13,117 nucleotides of DNA, taken from assembly GCA_910579415.1 (NCBI GenBank), contig CAJTUY010000044.1:2781-15897 (forward strand), written 5' to 3'. Positions within the stretch are counted from its first letter, which is position 1; each line of letters opens with the position of its first letter. This document shows, piece by piece, positions 6,268 to 13,117 of this stretch. This DNA comes from an uncultured Clostridia bacterium (GTDB taxonomy: Bacteria; Bacillota; Clostridia; UBA1381). Made by a program: the position numbers and the translations under genes. The notes under the pieces were generated by a model, which had not been told where the DNA came from, ran no database searches, and saw only the letters and a program-made list of their open reading frames with translations.

Positions 6268-9090
6268 TTATTTTAACATTTTTTTCAAATACTGTCCTGT
6301 ATATGAATTTTTAACCTCTGCCACCTTTTCCGGAGTACCGGATGCTATTACGGTACCGCCGTTATCACCGCCCTCAGGTCCCATATCTACTATATAATCG
6401 GCAGTTTTTATAACGTCCAGATTATGTTCAATTACAACAACGGTGTTTCCTCCTTCAACAAGTTTATTTAACACTTCAGTAAGCTTATGAACATCAGCAG
6501 TATGCAGACCTGTGGTAGGCTCGTCCAAAATATAAATAGTTTTGCCGGTTCCCCGTTTTGACAGCTCTGTTGCAAGCTTTACGCGCTGAGCTTCTCCGCC
6601 GGAAAGAGTTGTTGAGCTTTGACCAAGCTTAATATATCCAAGACCAACTTCCTGAAGCGTCAAAAGCTTGCGGTGAATTTTCGGAATATTTGCGAAAAAT
6701 TCCACTCCTTCATCAACAGTCATGTCCAGTACCTCATAGATGTTTTTACCCTTATATTTCACCTCAAGTGTTTCGCGGTTATATCTTTTGCCTTTACATA
6801 CCTCGCAGGGAACAAAAATGTCAGCAAGAAAATGCATTTCGATTTTCTTTATACCATCTCCGGCACAAGCTTCACAACGTCCTCCTTTGACGTTAAAGCT
6901 AAATCGTCCTGATTTATATCCGCGTATTTTAGCCTCGTTTGTTGAGGCAAATACCTCACGAATATCATTAAATACATTCGTATAAGTCGCAGGATTGGAA
7001 CGCGGTGTACGCCCAATCGGCGACTGGTCTATTGCAATAATTTTATCAAGCTGCTCAATACCTTTAATTTCCTTATGCTCACCTGAATGTGTACGGGCGC
7101 GGTTTAAAACATGAGCTAACTTTTTATAGAGTATTTCATTTATAAGCGAAGATTTACCTGAACCCGATACACCTGTCACGCATGTCATTACGCCGGTAGG
7201 AATTTTTACGTTAATATTTTTCAGATTATTTTCCTTTGCGCCTCTGATTTCAATCCAACCCGAAGGCTTTCTTCTCTCCTTCGGTACTTCGATTTTTAAT
7301 TCACCGCTCAGATATTTACCTGTAATTGATTTAGGTGAGGCTATAAGTTCATTGACTGTTCCCTCTCCTACCAGTTCACCACCATGTATTCCCGCACCAG
7401 GACCGATATCAATAATATGGTCCGCTGCGTACATTGTGTCGGTATCATGCTCAACTACAATGACAGTATTACCCAAATCCCTGAGATGCTTTAATGTCCC
7501 TATCAATCTGTCATTATCACGCTGATGAAGCCCTATACTTGGTTCATCAAGGATATACAGCACCCCCATAAGCCCTGAGCCTATCTGAGTAGCAAGACGT
7601 ATTCTCTGCGCCTCTCCTCCCGACAACGTACCTGACGAACGCGACAAGGTAAGATAATCAAGTCCGACATCAAGCAAAAATTGCAGACGAGCCTTAATTT
7701 CTTTTACAACCTGAGATACAATCATAAGCTCGCGCTCTGTTAAATGAAGCTCATTTATAAAGTCCATTTCCTTACGTATCGGCATTTGTGTAAATTCATA
7801 AATATTCAAACCGTTCACCGTTACAGCAAGAACTTCATCGCTGAGTCTTGCTCCGTGACATTTCGGGCAGGTGACATCATTGATATATTTTTCTATATCA
7901 TTCTTTGCATAATCAAAAGTATTTGAATTATATCGCCTTTCAAGATTTGTAATTACTCCTTCAAACGGTCTTGAATAAGCTCCTCCGCCATATCCTCTAT
8001 CATAATGCAATGTTATTTTTTCATCACCTGTTCCGTAGAGTACCTTGTTTTTAATATCATCGGACAAGTCTTTAAATGGTGTATTGATATCGAAGCCGTA
8101 ATGTTCGGCAAGTCCGGTAAAATACATGTATGCCATAGAATCCGTTTTATTTGCGCTTGCCCAGCCGGTAGCTGAAATTGCGCCTTCAATAAGGCTCAGA
8201 TTTTCATCTGCAACAACAAGGCTAGGGTCAATCCTTGACAACGCTCCCAGTCCGTCGCAATGTGAGCATGCTCCGTATGGATTATTAAATGAAAACAATC
8301 TTGGCGCAAGCTCCTGCAAGCTTATTCCGCAGTCATCACAGGCAAAATTCTGACTGAATGACATGATTTCTCCATCAATAATTTCAACCCATACAACATC
8401 ACCGGTAAGAGTTATGGCAGTTTCAAGCGAATCTGTAAGACGCTGTGTAATATTATCGCGTATAACAAGACGGTCTACTACAATTTCAATATTATGCTTA
8501 TGAGTTTTTTGAAGGTCAATATCCTCGCTTAAATCATATTGAATGCCATCTGCTTTCACACGGACATACCCGCTTTTACGCGCATTTTCAAATACTTTTT
8601 TATGTTCGCCTTTTTTGCCGCGTACGACAGGTGCCAAAACCTGAATTTTAGTTCCTTCATCAAGTGACAGTACCTTGTCTACAATCTGGTCAATACTCTG
8701 ACGCTTAACTTCTTTGCCGCATTTCGGACAATGTGGTATACCCACACGGGCATACAAAAGACGAAGGTAATCGTATATTTCTGTTACTGTTCCCACTGTT
8801 GAACGCGGATTTTTTGATGTTGTTTTTTGGTCAATGCTTATTGCAGGCGAAAGCCCGTCAATATAGTCAACATCCGGTTTTTCCATCTGACCAAGAAACA
8901 TTCTTGCATAAGATGACAGTGACTCAACATATCGTCTTTGTCCCTCTGCATATATTGTATCGAATGCAAGCGAAGATTTACCCGAACCCGAAAGCCCTGT
9001 CAAAACAACAAGCTTATCGCGTGGAATTGTAACATCAATATTTTTCAGATTATGCTCTCTTGCTCCTTGAATTTTAATATCCTTTTCCAT
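6268..9090 (-). CDS. uvrA: Excinuclease ABC subunit UvrA
   Basis: UvrA is the damage-recognition ATPase of nucleotide excision repair; as a dimer it loads UvrB at lesions. The 940-residue length is standard. The protein has two ABC-type ATPase halves. The first has Walker A GLSGSGKS (32-39), signature LSGGEAQRIRLA (489-500) and Walker B LYILDEPSIG (511-520). The second has GVSGSGKS (640-647), LSGGEAQRVKLA (829-840) and IYILDEPTTG (852-861). Zinc-module cysteines are present (Cys121/124, 251/254/275/278, 408/411, 739/742/762/765). The N-terminus IKIQGAREHNLKNI fixes the start at the ATG at 9090. No convincing Shine-Dalgarno precedes it: the 20 bases upstream are the end of the previous gene, and only three bases (AAT) separate that gene's TAG from the ATG, so translation is probably coupled. 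No clear intrinsic terminator follows the gene. Confidence 0.98.
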   Translation of the reverse strand: MEKDIKIQGAREHNLKNIDVTIPRDKLVVLTGLSGSGKSSLAFDTIYAEGQRRYVESLSSYARMFLGQMEKPDVDYIDGLSPAISIDQKTTSKNPRSTVGTVTEIYDYLRLLYARVGIPHCPKCGKEVKRQSIDQIVDKVLSLDEGTKIQVLAPVVRGKKGEHKKVFENARKSGYVRVKADGIQYDLSEDIDLQKTHKHNIEIVVDRLVIRDNITQRLTDSLETAITLTGDVVWVEIIDGEIMSFSQNFACDDCGISLQELAPRLFSFNNPYGACSHCDGLGALSRIDPSLVVADENLSLIEGAISATGWASANKTDSMAYMYFTGLAEHYGFDINTPFKDLSDDIKNKVLYGTGDEKITLHYDRGYGGGAYSRPFEGVITNLERRYNSNTFDYAKNDIEKYINDVTCPKCHGARLSDEVLAVTVNGLNIYEFTQMPIRKEMDFINELHLTERELMIVSQVVKEIKARLQFLLDVGLDYLTLSRSSGTLSGGEAQRIRLATQIGSGLMGVLYILDEPSIGLHQRDNDRLIGTLKHLRDLGNTVIVVEHDTDTMYAADHIIDIGPGAGIHGGELVGEGTVNELIASPKSITGKYLSGELKIEVPKERRKPSGWIEIRGAKENNLKNINVKIPTGVMTCVTGVSGSGKSSLINEILYKKLAHVLNRARTHSGEHKEIKGIEQLDKIIAIDQSPIGRTPRSNPATYTNVFNDIREVFASTNEAKIRGYKSGRFSFNVKGGRCEACAGDGIKKIEMHFLADIFVPCEVCKGKRYNRETLEVKYKGKNIYEVLDMTVDEGVEFFANIPKIHRKLLTLQEVGLGYIKLGQSSTTLSGGEAQRVKLATELSKRGTGKTIYILDEPTTGLHTADVHKLTEVLNKLVEGGNTVVVIEHNLDVIKTADYIVDMGPEGGDNGGTVIASGTPEKVAEVKNSYTGQYLKKMLK

Positions 9091-9093
9091 ATT

Positions 9094-9474
9094 CTATTGT
9101 AAAAAGCACGTTCCTGACATTTTGTGTCTTTCTATTGCGCTTTTTTTCTCCTCCATTGCTATTTTTAAATCTTCTGTCATTGACTGCATAAAAACCTGCT
9201 CAATCATTGGATTCACAGTGTGTATCAGCTTTGCGCGGCTTATTACATTCAAACGTTCAAACTCGCTGAATTCACGTATATCAATTATTTCAGTAGGCTT
9301 CCCAACTTCTCTCTCTATCAAGATTTCCACATTATATATTTCCTGCATAGTTATATTTCTGTCACAAAAACATATTAAACTTATAATATTATTATCTTCC
9401 AGCAAATATATTATAGGCGTAAGAATATTCTCTGAAACAATATTGGCGATGCAATCTGCCATTTCATTTGTCAC
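9094..9474 (-). CDS. Small uncharacterised protein, weakly like a minimal nucleotidyltransferase (MNT), lacking its catalytic motif
   Basis: The 126-residue product is predicted from a GTG start at 9474, with GGGTGA 6 bases upstream, complementary to the 16S rRNA tail; an ATG four codons later (9462) is less well placed. Seen: a strand-like IISLICFCDRNIT (about 30-42), a helix MQEIYNVEILIEREVG (43-58), then PTEIIDIREFSEFERLNVIS (60-79), LIHTVNP (83-89), and a charged C-terminal helix ending in Cys-Phe-Leu-Gln. This order resembles the second half of MNT-type nucleotidyltransferases ('vDlvdL..a....r..vi..g.lly'). However, the N-terminal Gly-Ser...Asp-x-Asp catalytic motif that defines active members is absent. 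It has no membrane segment. It lies 2 bases after uvrB and 3 bases before uvrA, so it is very likely translated with them. I do not know a function; a regulatory or structural partner of excision repair is only a guess from position. Confidence 0.8.
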   Translation of the reverse strand: MTNEMADCIANIVSENILTPIIYLLEDNNIISLICFCDRNITMQEIYNVEILIEREVGKPTEIIDIREFSEFERLNVISRAKLIHTVNPMIEQVFMQSMTEDLKIAMEEKKSAIERHKMSGTCFLQ

Positions 9475-9476
9475 AG

Positions 9477-11435
9477 CTATTCACCCATTTCTTTTTTTAG
9501 TTTTCGTATTCTGTCACGCAGCATGGCCGCTTCTTCAAATTCAAGATTATCGGCAGCCTTTATCATCTTAGCTTCAAGTTCGGCTATTTCTTTATCATAA
9601 TTTATAATATTCTCATTATTGTCGTCTGCTTCAAGAGGTTTCAGGGATTCAATTATATCGCGTACTTCTTTTTTAATAGTACGTGGTATTATATTATGTT
9701 CAATATTGAATTCCTTCTGAAGCTTACGACGCCTTTCGGTTTCATCAATTGCACGTTTCATTGAGCGTGTGACAGTATCGGCATACATTATAACCTGTCC
9801 CTCACTGTTTCTGGCAGCACGTCCTATTGTCTGAATCAGCGACATTTCACTTCTTAAAAAGCCTTCTTTATCTGCATCAAGAATTGCAACAAGCGCAACC
9901 TCAGGAATATCCAGACCTTCTCTTAAAAGATTGATTCCGACAAGCACATCAAATTCACCTGTTCTTAAATCCTTTATAATTTCAGTACGCTCAATAGTAG
10001 ATATATCTGAGTGCATATATCTGACACGTATTCCAACGCCTGTAAGATAGTCAGTGAGGTCTTCCGCCATACGTTTGGTAAGAGTAGTTACAAGGGTTCT
10101 GAAGCCCTTTTCCGTACGATTGTTTATTTCCCCTATCAGGTCGTCAATCTGGCTTTCTGTTGGTTTAATAAATATTTCAGGGTCTAAAAGTCCTGTCGGT
10201 CGTATTACCTGCTCTGCTATTCTATCAGAATGTTCCTTTTCATAGTCAGCAGGAGTAGCGCTGGTAAAAATGACCTGATTTAACCGCTGCTCAAACTCCT
10301 CGAATTTCAAAGGACGATTATCAGCAGCGCTGGGAAGTCTGAACCCAAATCGTATCAGAGTTTCCTTACGCGCCCTGTCACCGTTATACATTCCCCTTAC
10401 CTGAGGAAGAGTGACATGCGATTCATCGATTATCATTAAGTAATCTTCAGGAAAATAATCAAGAAGCGTATATGGCGCGCTTCCGGGTTCACGTCCGCTT
10501 ATATGACGGGAATAGTTTTCTATTCCCTGACAAAAACCTATTTCCTGCATCATTTCAAGGTCATACATAGTACGCTGTTCTATTCTTTGTGCTTCTATAA
10601 GCAAATCACGTTCTTTAAAATAACGTACCTGCTCACGCATTTCAGCTTCAATCCCTGCCATAGCAATCATCATTTTATCATTAGTTGTAACATAATGCGA
10701 TGCAGGTGAAATAACCGCATGCTGCCGTATTCCTATAATCTCACCGGTTATAACATTAACCTCGCAGATACGTTCAATTTCGTCACCGAAAAATTCAACT
10801 CGTATGGCATTTTCTCCGTTATTTGAAGGAAATATCTCCACAACATCACCGCGTACCCTGAATTTATTTCTGACAAAATTCAGGTCGTTGCGCTCATACT
10901 GCATAGCCACAAGTTTTTTTAAAATCTCGTCCCTGTCCTTTTCCATTCCTACTCTGAGCGACAACATTAAATTTTTATAATCTTCAGGGTCACCCAAACC
11001 GTATATGCAAGATACACTGGCAACAATTATAACATCTTTTCGTTCCAGCAATGCAAAAGTAGCGCTATGTCTAAGCTTATCTATTTCCTCATTTGTAAGC
11101 GAACTTTTTTCTATAAAAGTATCCGTCTGGGGAATATATGCTTCAGGCTGGTAATAATCATAATACGAAACAAAAAACTCAACACAGTTATTGGGAAAAA
11201 ACTCTTTAAATTCACTGCATAGCTGTGCCGCAAGCGTTTTATTATGAGCCAGAACGATTGTAGGCTTATTAACCTGCGCTATAACATTTGCCATTGTAAA
11301 AGTTTTTCCCGAACCGGTAACACCAAGTAATGTTTGGAATTTTTCTCCGTTATTTACCCCGTCAACCAAAGTTTTTATCGCCTGCGGCTGGTCACCCTGA
11401 GGAGTAAATTCCGATACAAGTTCAAATTTATCCAT
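9477..11435 (-). CDS. uvrB: Excinuclease ABC subunit UvrB
   Basis: UvrB receives the lesion from UvrA, inserts its beta-hairpin into the DNA to verify damage, and recruits UvrC. The 652-residue length is normal. Seen: FTPQGDQPQAI (10-20); Walker A GVTGSGKT (38-45); the beta-hairpin region FVSYYDYYQPEAYIPQTDTF (88-107); Walker B IIDESH (335-340); TSATP (391-395); LVGINLLREGLDIPEV (498-513); the arginine-finger motif QTIGRAARN (535-543); and the C-terminal UVR domain (about 615-650, AADNLEFEEAAMLRDRI), which contacts UvrA/UvrC. The ATG at 11435 has GAGGT 6 bases upstream. The gene follows the P-loop/Asp23 gene after 41 bases with no terminator. I found no Bacillus-type LexA box (GAAC-N4-GTTC) upstream, so SOS control would have to act elsewhere or be absent. 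Confidence 0.98.
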   Translation of the reverse strand: MDKFELVSEFTPQGDQPQAIKTLVDGVNNGEKFQTLLGVTGSGKTFTMANVIAQVNKPTIVLAHNKTLAAQLCSEFKEFFPNNCVEFFVSYYDYYQPEAYIPQTDTFIEKSSLTNEEIDKLRHSATFALLERKDVIIVASVSCIYGLGDPEDYKNLMLSLRVGMEKDRDEILKKLVAMQYERNDLNFVRNKFRVRGDVVEIFPSNNGENAIRVEFFGDEIERICEVNVITGEIIGIRQHAVISPASHYVTTNDKMMIAMAGIEAEMREQVRYFKERDLLIEAQRIEQRTMYDLEMMQEIGFCQGIENYSRHISGREPGSAPYTLLDYFPEDYLMIIDESHVTLPQVRGMYNGDRARKETLIRFGFRLPSAADNRPLKFEEFEQRLNQVIFTSATPADYEKEHSDRIAEQVIRPTGLLDPEIFIKPTESQIDDLIGEINNRTEKGFRTLVTTLTKRMAEDLTDYLTGVGIRVRYMHSDISTIERTEIIKDLRTGEFDVLVGINLLREGLDIPEVALVAILDADKEGFLRSEMSLIQTIGRAARNSEGQVIMYADTVTRSMKRAIDETERRRKLQKEFNIEHNIIPRTIKKEVRDIIESLKPLEADDNNENIINYDKEIAELEAKMIKAADNLEFEEAAMLRDRIRKLKKEMGE

Positions 11436-11476
11436 AGCCTACCTCTAATTTGGCTGTCTAAACAGATATAAACAAC

Positions 11477-12292
11477 CTATTTTTTCAGATTTTTAATCAT
11501 TATATTAACACGTCGGGCATTTACAGATGTATAGCGTTCCACATTATCACGAACGGCGCATTGAATTGAATGACATACATCAAAAACATTACAGCCGTAA
11601 CGCAGCATTACAGTCATATCAATATGTACGCCATGACCCGTTTTACGAAGATTTATATTCTGGACTTTTATCAGCCCGTCTATTTTATTTGCCTCGTGTA
11701 TAGCAATCTCATTTATTACATTATCCGAAATTGTGTAATCACCCATATAGCTGAATGTAGGGCGTACAATTGATTTATCTGCCGCTGCCGTAGGAATTTG
11801 TGAATCCAGATTTTTTTGAAAACGCCTCAAAGGATGAATAAAAAAGCCTGAAAACTCTTTTTTTATCTCAAATGTTGGCACTGGTATAACATGTTTTCCT
11901 TCTACCCTGCGCATGCGAAGCGCCATTTGCATTTCCTCCGGAGTAGCAACATCCTCAATTCTTATAGTCTGTTCAATCTCTCCGATTTTTAAATTTTTGG
12001 CAATCTTCTGAACCATACCATCAGAAGTACCAAGCAGCATAAGGCACTTTACTTTATTTTTCTTTAAGGCGCGGCATATTTCATCTGCCTGGTGTGCGCG
12101 CATAAACAGCGCATGCTTTACTGATGCAATTTTAGTAGGTTCTTTTTTTGCCGAGCTTCCTGCTATAACCTTGCCATGCGAAATAAGCAGTCCATCATCA
12201 ATTATGGCATCCGCGCCATATTTTTGAGATACCATAACACTTCGATAGCTTTTTCCTGTTCCGCTTGGTCCGACAAATGCAATTACTTTCAT
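11477..12292 (-). CDS. P-loop ATPase fused to an Asp23/Gls24-like domain
   Basis: The 271-residue protein begins MKVIAFVGPSGTGKS, an N-terminal Walker A (GPSGTGKS, residues 8-15). IIDDG (30-34) could act as Walker B. Conserved-looking blocks follow: KHALFMRAHQADEI, LLGTSDGMVQKIA (86-98) and RRVEGKHVIPVPTFEIKKEF (128-147). From about residue 180 the sequence changes to YTISDNVINEIAIHEANKI...VHIDMTVMLRYG...VFDVCHSIQCAVRDNVE...VNIMIKNL, which matches the shape of Asp23/Gls24 (alkaline shock, DUF322) domains: start helix, 'v.v...v.yg..i..v...iq..v...ve', final 'vnI.I..l' strand. I recall similar uncharacterised clostridial proteins but no experimental function. I chose the ATG at 12292, which overlaps the rex stop as TGATG; an in-frame TTG lies one codon earlier (12295). 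GGCGGA sits about 6 bases upstream. It is translationally coupled to rex, and uvrB follows. It has no membrane segment. Confidence 0.85.
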   Translation of the reverse strand: MKVIAFVGPSGTGKSYRSVMVSQKYGADAIIDDGLLISHGKVIAGSSAKKEPTKIASVKHALFMRAHQADEICRALKKNKVKCLMLLGTSDGMVQKIAKNLKIGEIEQTIRIEDVATPEEMQMALRMRRVEGKHVIPVPTFEIKKEFSGFFIHPLRRFQKNLDSQIPTAAADKSIVRPTFSYMGDYTISDNVINEIAIHEANKIDGLIKVQNINLRKTGHGVHIDMTVMLRYGCNVFDVCHSIQCAVRDNVERYTSVNARRVNIMIKNLKK

Positions 12293-12939
12293 CAAAATTC
12301 CGCCTTGTTTTGTTTTATTTTATACGACAGGGTCATAAGAGGGTCAGATAAATGTACATTCTCAACTGCAACCTCTTTGTCAAAATTAAGTTCTGTGTAT
12401 GAGAAGTTTAAAAGTCCTTTTACACCGCATTCCACAAGCGTTTCGGCTGTTTTAAACACAGCCGATTTCGGTACTGTAAGAATACCTATATCAACACGAT
12501 TTTGAGTTACAAAGCTTTTCAGAAAGTCAACAGACATAACCTCAATACCGTTTATGATTGTTCCGATAACATTTTTATCGTTATCAAAAATGCCTATAAG
12601 CTTAAAACCGCGTTTTTCAAATGTATCATGGCTTGCTAATGCCCTTCCGAGATTTCCGGCTCCTATTATTACAGTAGTATCTCCGTCATGAAGACCTAAA
12701 ATATCTCCTATTTCATTATAAAGATATTCCACATTATAACCGTAGCCCTGCTGACCGAAACCGCCGAAATAATTAAAATCCTGACGTATCTGCGACGCAG
12801 TAACATTCATTTTATTGCTCAAAGCATTTGAGGAAATACGCTTTACGTCCTGCTTTAAAAGCTCGCCGAGATATCTGTAATATCTAGGTAAGCGTTTTAC
12901 AACAACAGACGGTACTTTTTTCGCATTTTCGTTCATCAT
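12292..12939 (-). CDS. rex: Redox-sensing transcriptional repressor Rex
   Basis: Rex is a homodimeric repressor that binds DNA when NADH/NAD+ is low and leaves it when NADH rises, switching on fermentative and NAD-regenerating genes. The 215-residue length is typical. Seen: the N-terminal winged helix (about 10-65) with VVVKRLPRYYRYLGELL and the recognition region MNVTASQIRQDFNYFGGFG; the Rossmann fold with GAGNLG (93-98) and acidic FDND (118-121) for the adenine ribose; ILTVPKSA (153-160); and the swapped C-terminal helix SDPLMTLSYKI (198-208). The ATG at 12939 has GAGAGG 6 bases upstream; the second Met at 12936 is a less well spaced alternative. It follows the aconitase-like gene after 51 bases, and its stop overlaps the next start. 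An inverted repeat just upstream could be its operator. Confidence 0.97.
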   Translation of the reverse strand: MMNENAKKVPSVVVKRLPRYYRYLGELLKQDVKRISSNALSNKMNVTASQIRQDFNYFGGFGQQGYGYNVEYLYNEIGDILGLHDGDTTVIIGAGNLGRALASHDTFEKRGFKLIGIFDNDKNVIGTIINGIEVMSVDFLKSFVTQNRVDIGILTVPKSAVFKTAETLVECGVKGLLNFSYTELNFDKEVAVENVHLSDPLMTLSYKIKQNKAEF

Positions 12940-12961
12940 TTAAAACCTCTCATTAGTTCTA

Positions 12962-12985
12962 TGTAAATAGTATATCTGATTTACA
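12962..12985 (-). promoter_or_regulatory. Inverted repeat upstream of rex, possible operator/promoter region
   Basis: TGTAAAT (12962-12968) and ATTTACA (12979-12985) form perfect 7-base arms 10 bases apart. The spacer contains TATACT on the minus strand (12974-12969), a fair -10 that would give a start site about 20 bases before the rex ATG. I see no good -35 at 16-18 bases upstream. The spacing does not match the classical 18-bp Rex site (TTGTTAA-N4-TTAACAA), so the regulator that reads it, if any, is unknown. Confidence 0.4.
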
Positions 12986-12990
12986 ATATA

Positions 12991-13117
12991 TTACGCATTC
13001 TGCTTAGTATAATTAAGCAGTCCTCCTGCATAAAGCATTTCTTTCTGACGTTCAGACAAGTCCACTTTAGCTTCAAATTCAAAATCTTTTGTTGTATTTA
13101 CAATCTTTATCGTATTG
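12991..13117 (-). CDS. Aconitase/isopropylmalate isomerase family protein, C-terminal end (probably aconitate hydratase)
   Basis: Only the last 41 codons and the TAA stop are in the window. They read IKIVNTTKDFEFEAKV, then DLSERQKEMLYAGGLLNYTK and QNA. The ending 'L..rq.e.l.AGGLLNYtk' is the C-terminus of the swivel domain shared by aconitases and the small subunit of isopropylmalate dehydratase (LeuD). The form 'DLSERQ...LLNYTK' is closer to what I recall of clostridial single-chain aconitate hydratases, which convert citrate to isocitrate, than to LeuD, but a fragment cannot settle it. The gene ends 51 bases before rex; no intrinsic terminator is visible in that gap, so read-through into rex is possible. 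Confidence 0.8.
   Translation of the reverse strand, partial: NTIKIVNTTKDFEFEAKVDLSERQKEMLYAGGLLNYTKQNA
13000..13020 (-). repeat. Short inverted repeat in the 3' end of the aconitase-like gene
   Basis: CTGCTTA (13000-13006) and TAAGCAG (13014-13020) are perfect 7-base arms around a 7-base AT loop. The repeat lies inside the last codons (LLNYTKQ) and is not followed by a T-run on the minus strand. It could be a weak mRNA 3' structure, or a by-product of the coding sequence. Confidence 0.3.

Noticed and set aside
6209..6397. Plus-strand open frames opposite uvrA, uvrB, thrS and ligA, for example the one at 6209-6397
   Set aside because: They lie antisense to strongly conserved genes, show no family motifs of their own and have no convincing ribosome binding sites; they are reading-frame shadows.
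11454..11465. Near-palindrome CTGTCTAAACAG upstream of uvrB as a LexA/SOS box
   Set aside because: It has CTGT and ACAG arms like the E. coli site but only four bases between them instead of eight, is imperfect in the middle, and does not resemble the Firmicute GAAC-N4-GTTC box. Treated as chance.
12292..12295. TTG at 12295 as the start of the P-loop/Asp23 gene
   Set aside because: The ATG one codon later gives a classical TGATG overlap with rex, suits the upstream GGCGGA spacing, and adds no loss of conserved sequence (MKVIAFVGPSG).

Overview
This is an AT-rich, gene-dense chromosomal window with every recognisable gene on the minus strand. It looks like a spore-forming anaerobe of the Clostridia (Firmicutes/Bacillota). 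The grounds are the sporulation protein YunB, a T-box leader in front of a threonyl-tRNA synthetase, the redox repressor Rex, an NAD-dependent DNA ligase, GAGG-type ribosome binding sites and strong use of A/T-ending codons. I cannot name the genus from sequence alone. I saw no mobile elements, tRNAs, rRNAs or CRISPR arrays.

Reading in the direction of transcription (from high to low coordinates), the window opens with the last 41 codons of an aconitase-type hydratase (12991-13117). After a 51-base gap carrying an inverted repeat comes a compact block: rex (12292-12939), a P-loop ATPase fused to an Asp23/Gls24-like domain (11477-12292), uvrB (9477-11435), a small nucleotidyltransferase-like protein (9094-9474) and uvrA (6268-9090). 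Spacings inside the block are -1, 41, 2 and 3 bases, so it reads as an operon. It joins NADH/NAD+ sensing to nucleotide excision repair, with two poorly characterised proteins embedded in it.

A near-consensus vegetative promoter (6150-6178) then starts a second block. Its transcript begins with a complete T-box riboswitch (about 5897-6143, specifier ACC, intrinsic terminator at its end) controlling thrS (4121-5869). The encoded ThrRS is 582 residues, lacks the N-terminal TGS domain, keeps the editing domain, and has an unusual threonine-pocket motif. Between thrS and the sporulation gene yunB (3424-4068) lies a perfect 10-bp hairpin whose 3' arm contains the yunB Shine-Dalgarno. Its loop contains a sequence resembling a sigma-E -10 element. 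Downstream of yunB follow ligA (1422-3407), an M20 amidohydrolase (262-1425) overlapping ligA by ATGA, and the first 68 codons of a DUF6873-like protein (1-205).

Most genes are ordinary housekeeping. The parts that deserve a second look are the SD-sequestering hairpin before yunB, the TGS-less divergent ThrRS with its T-box, the P-loop/Asp23 fusion coupled to rex, and the degenerate nucleotidyltransferase-like protein between uvrB and uvrA.
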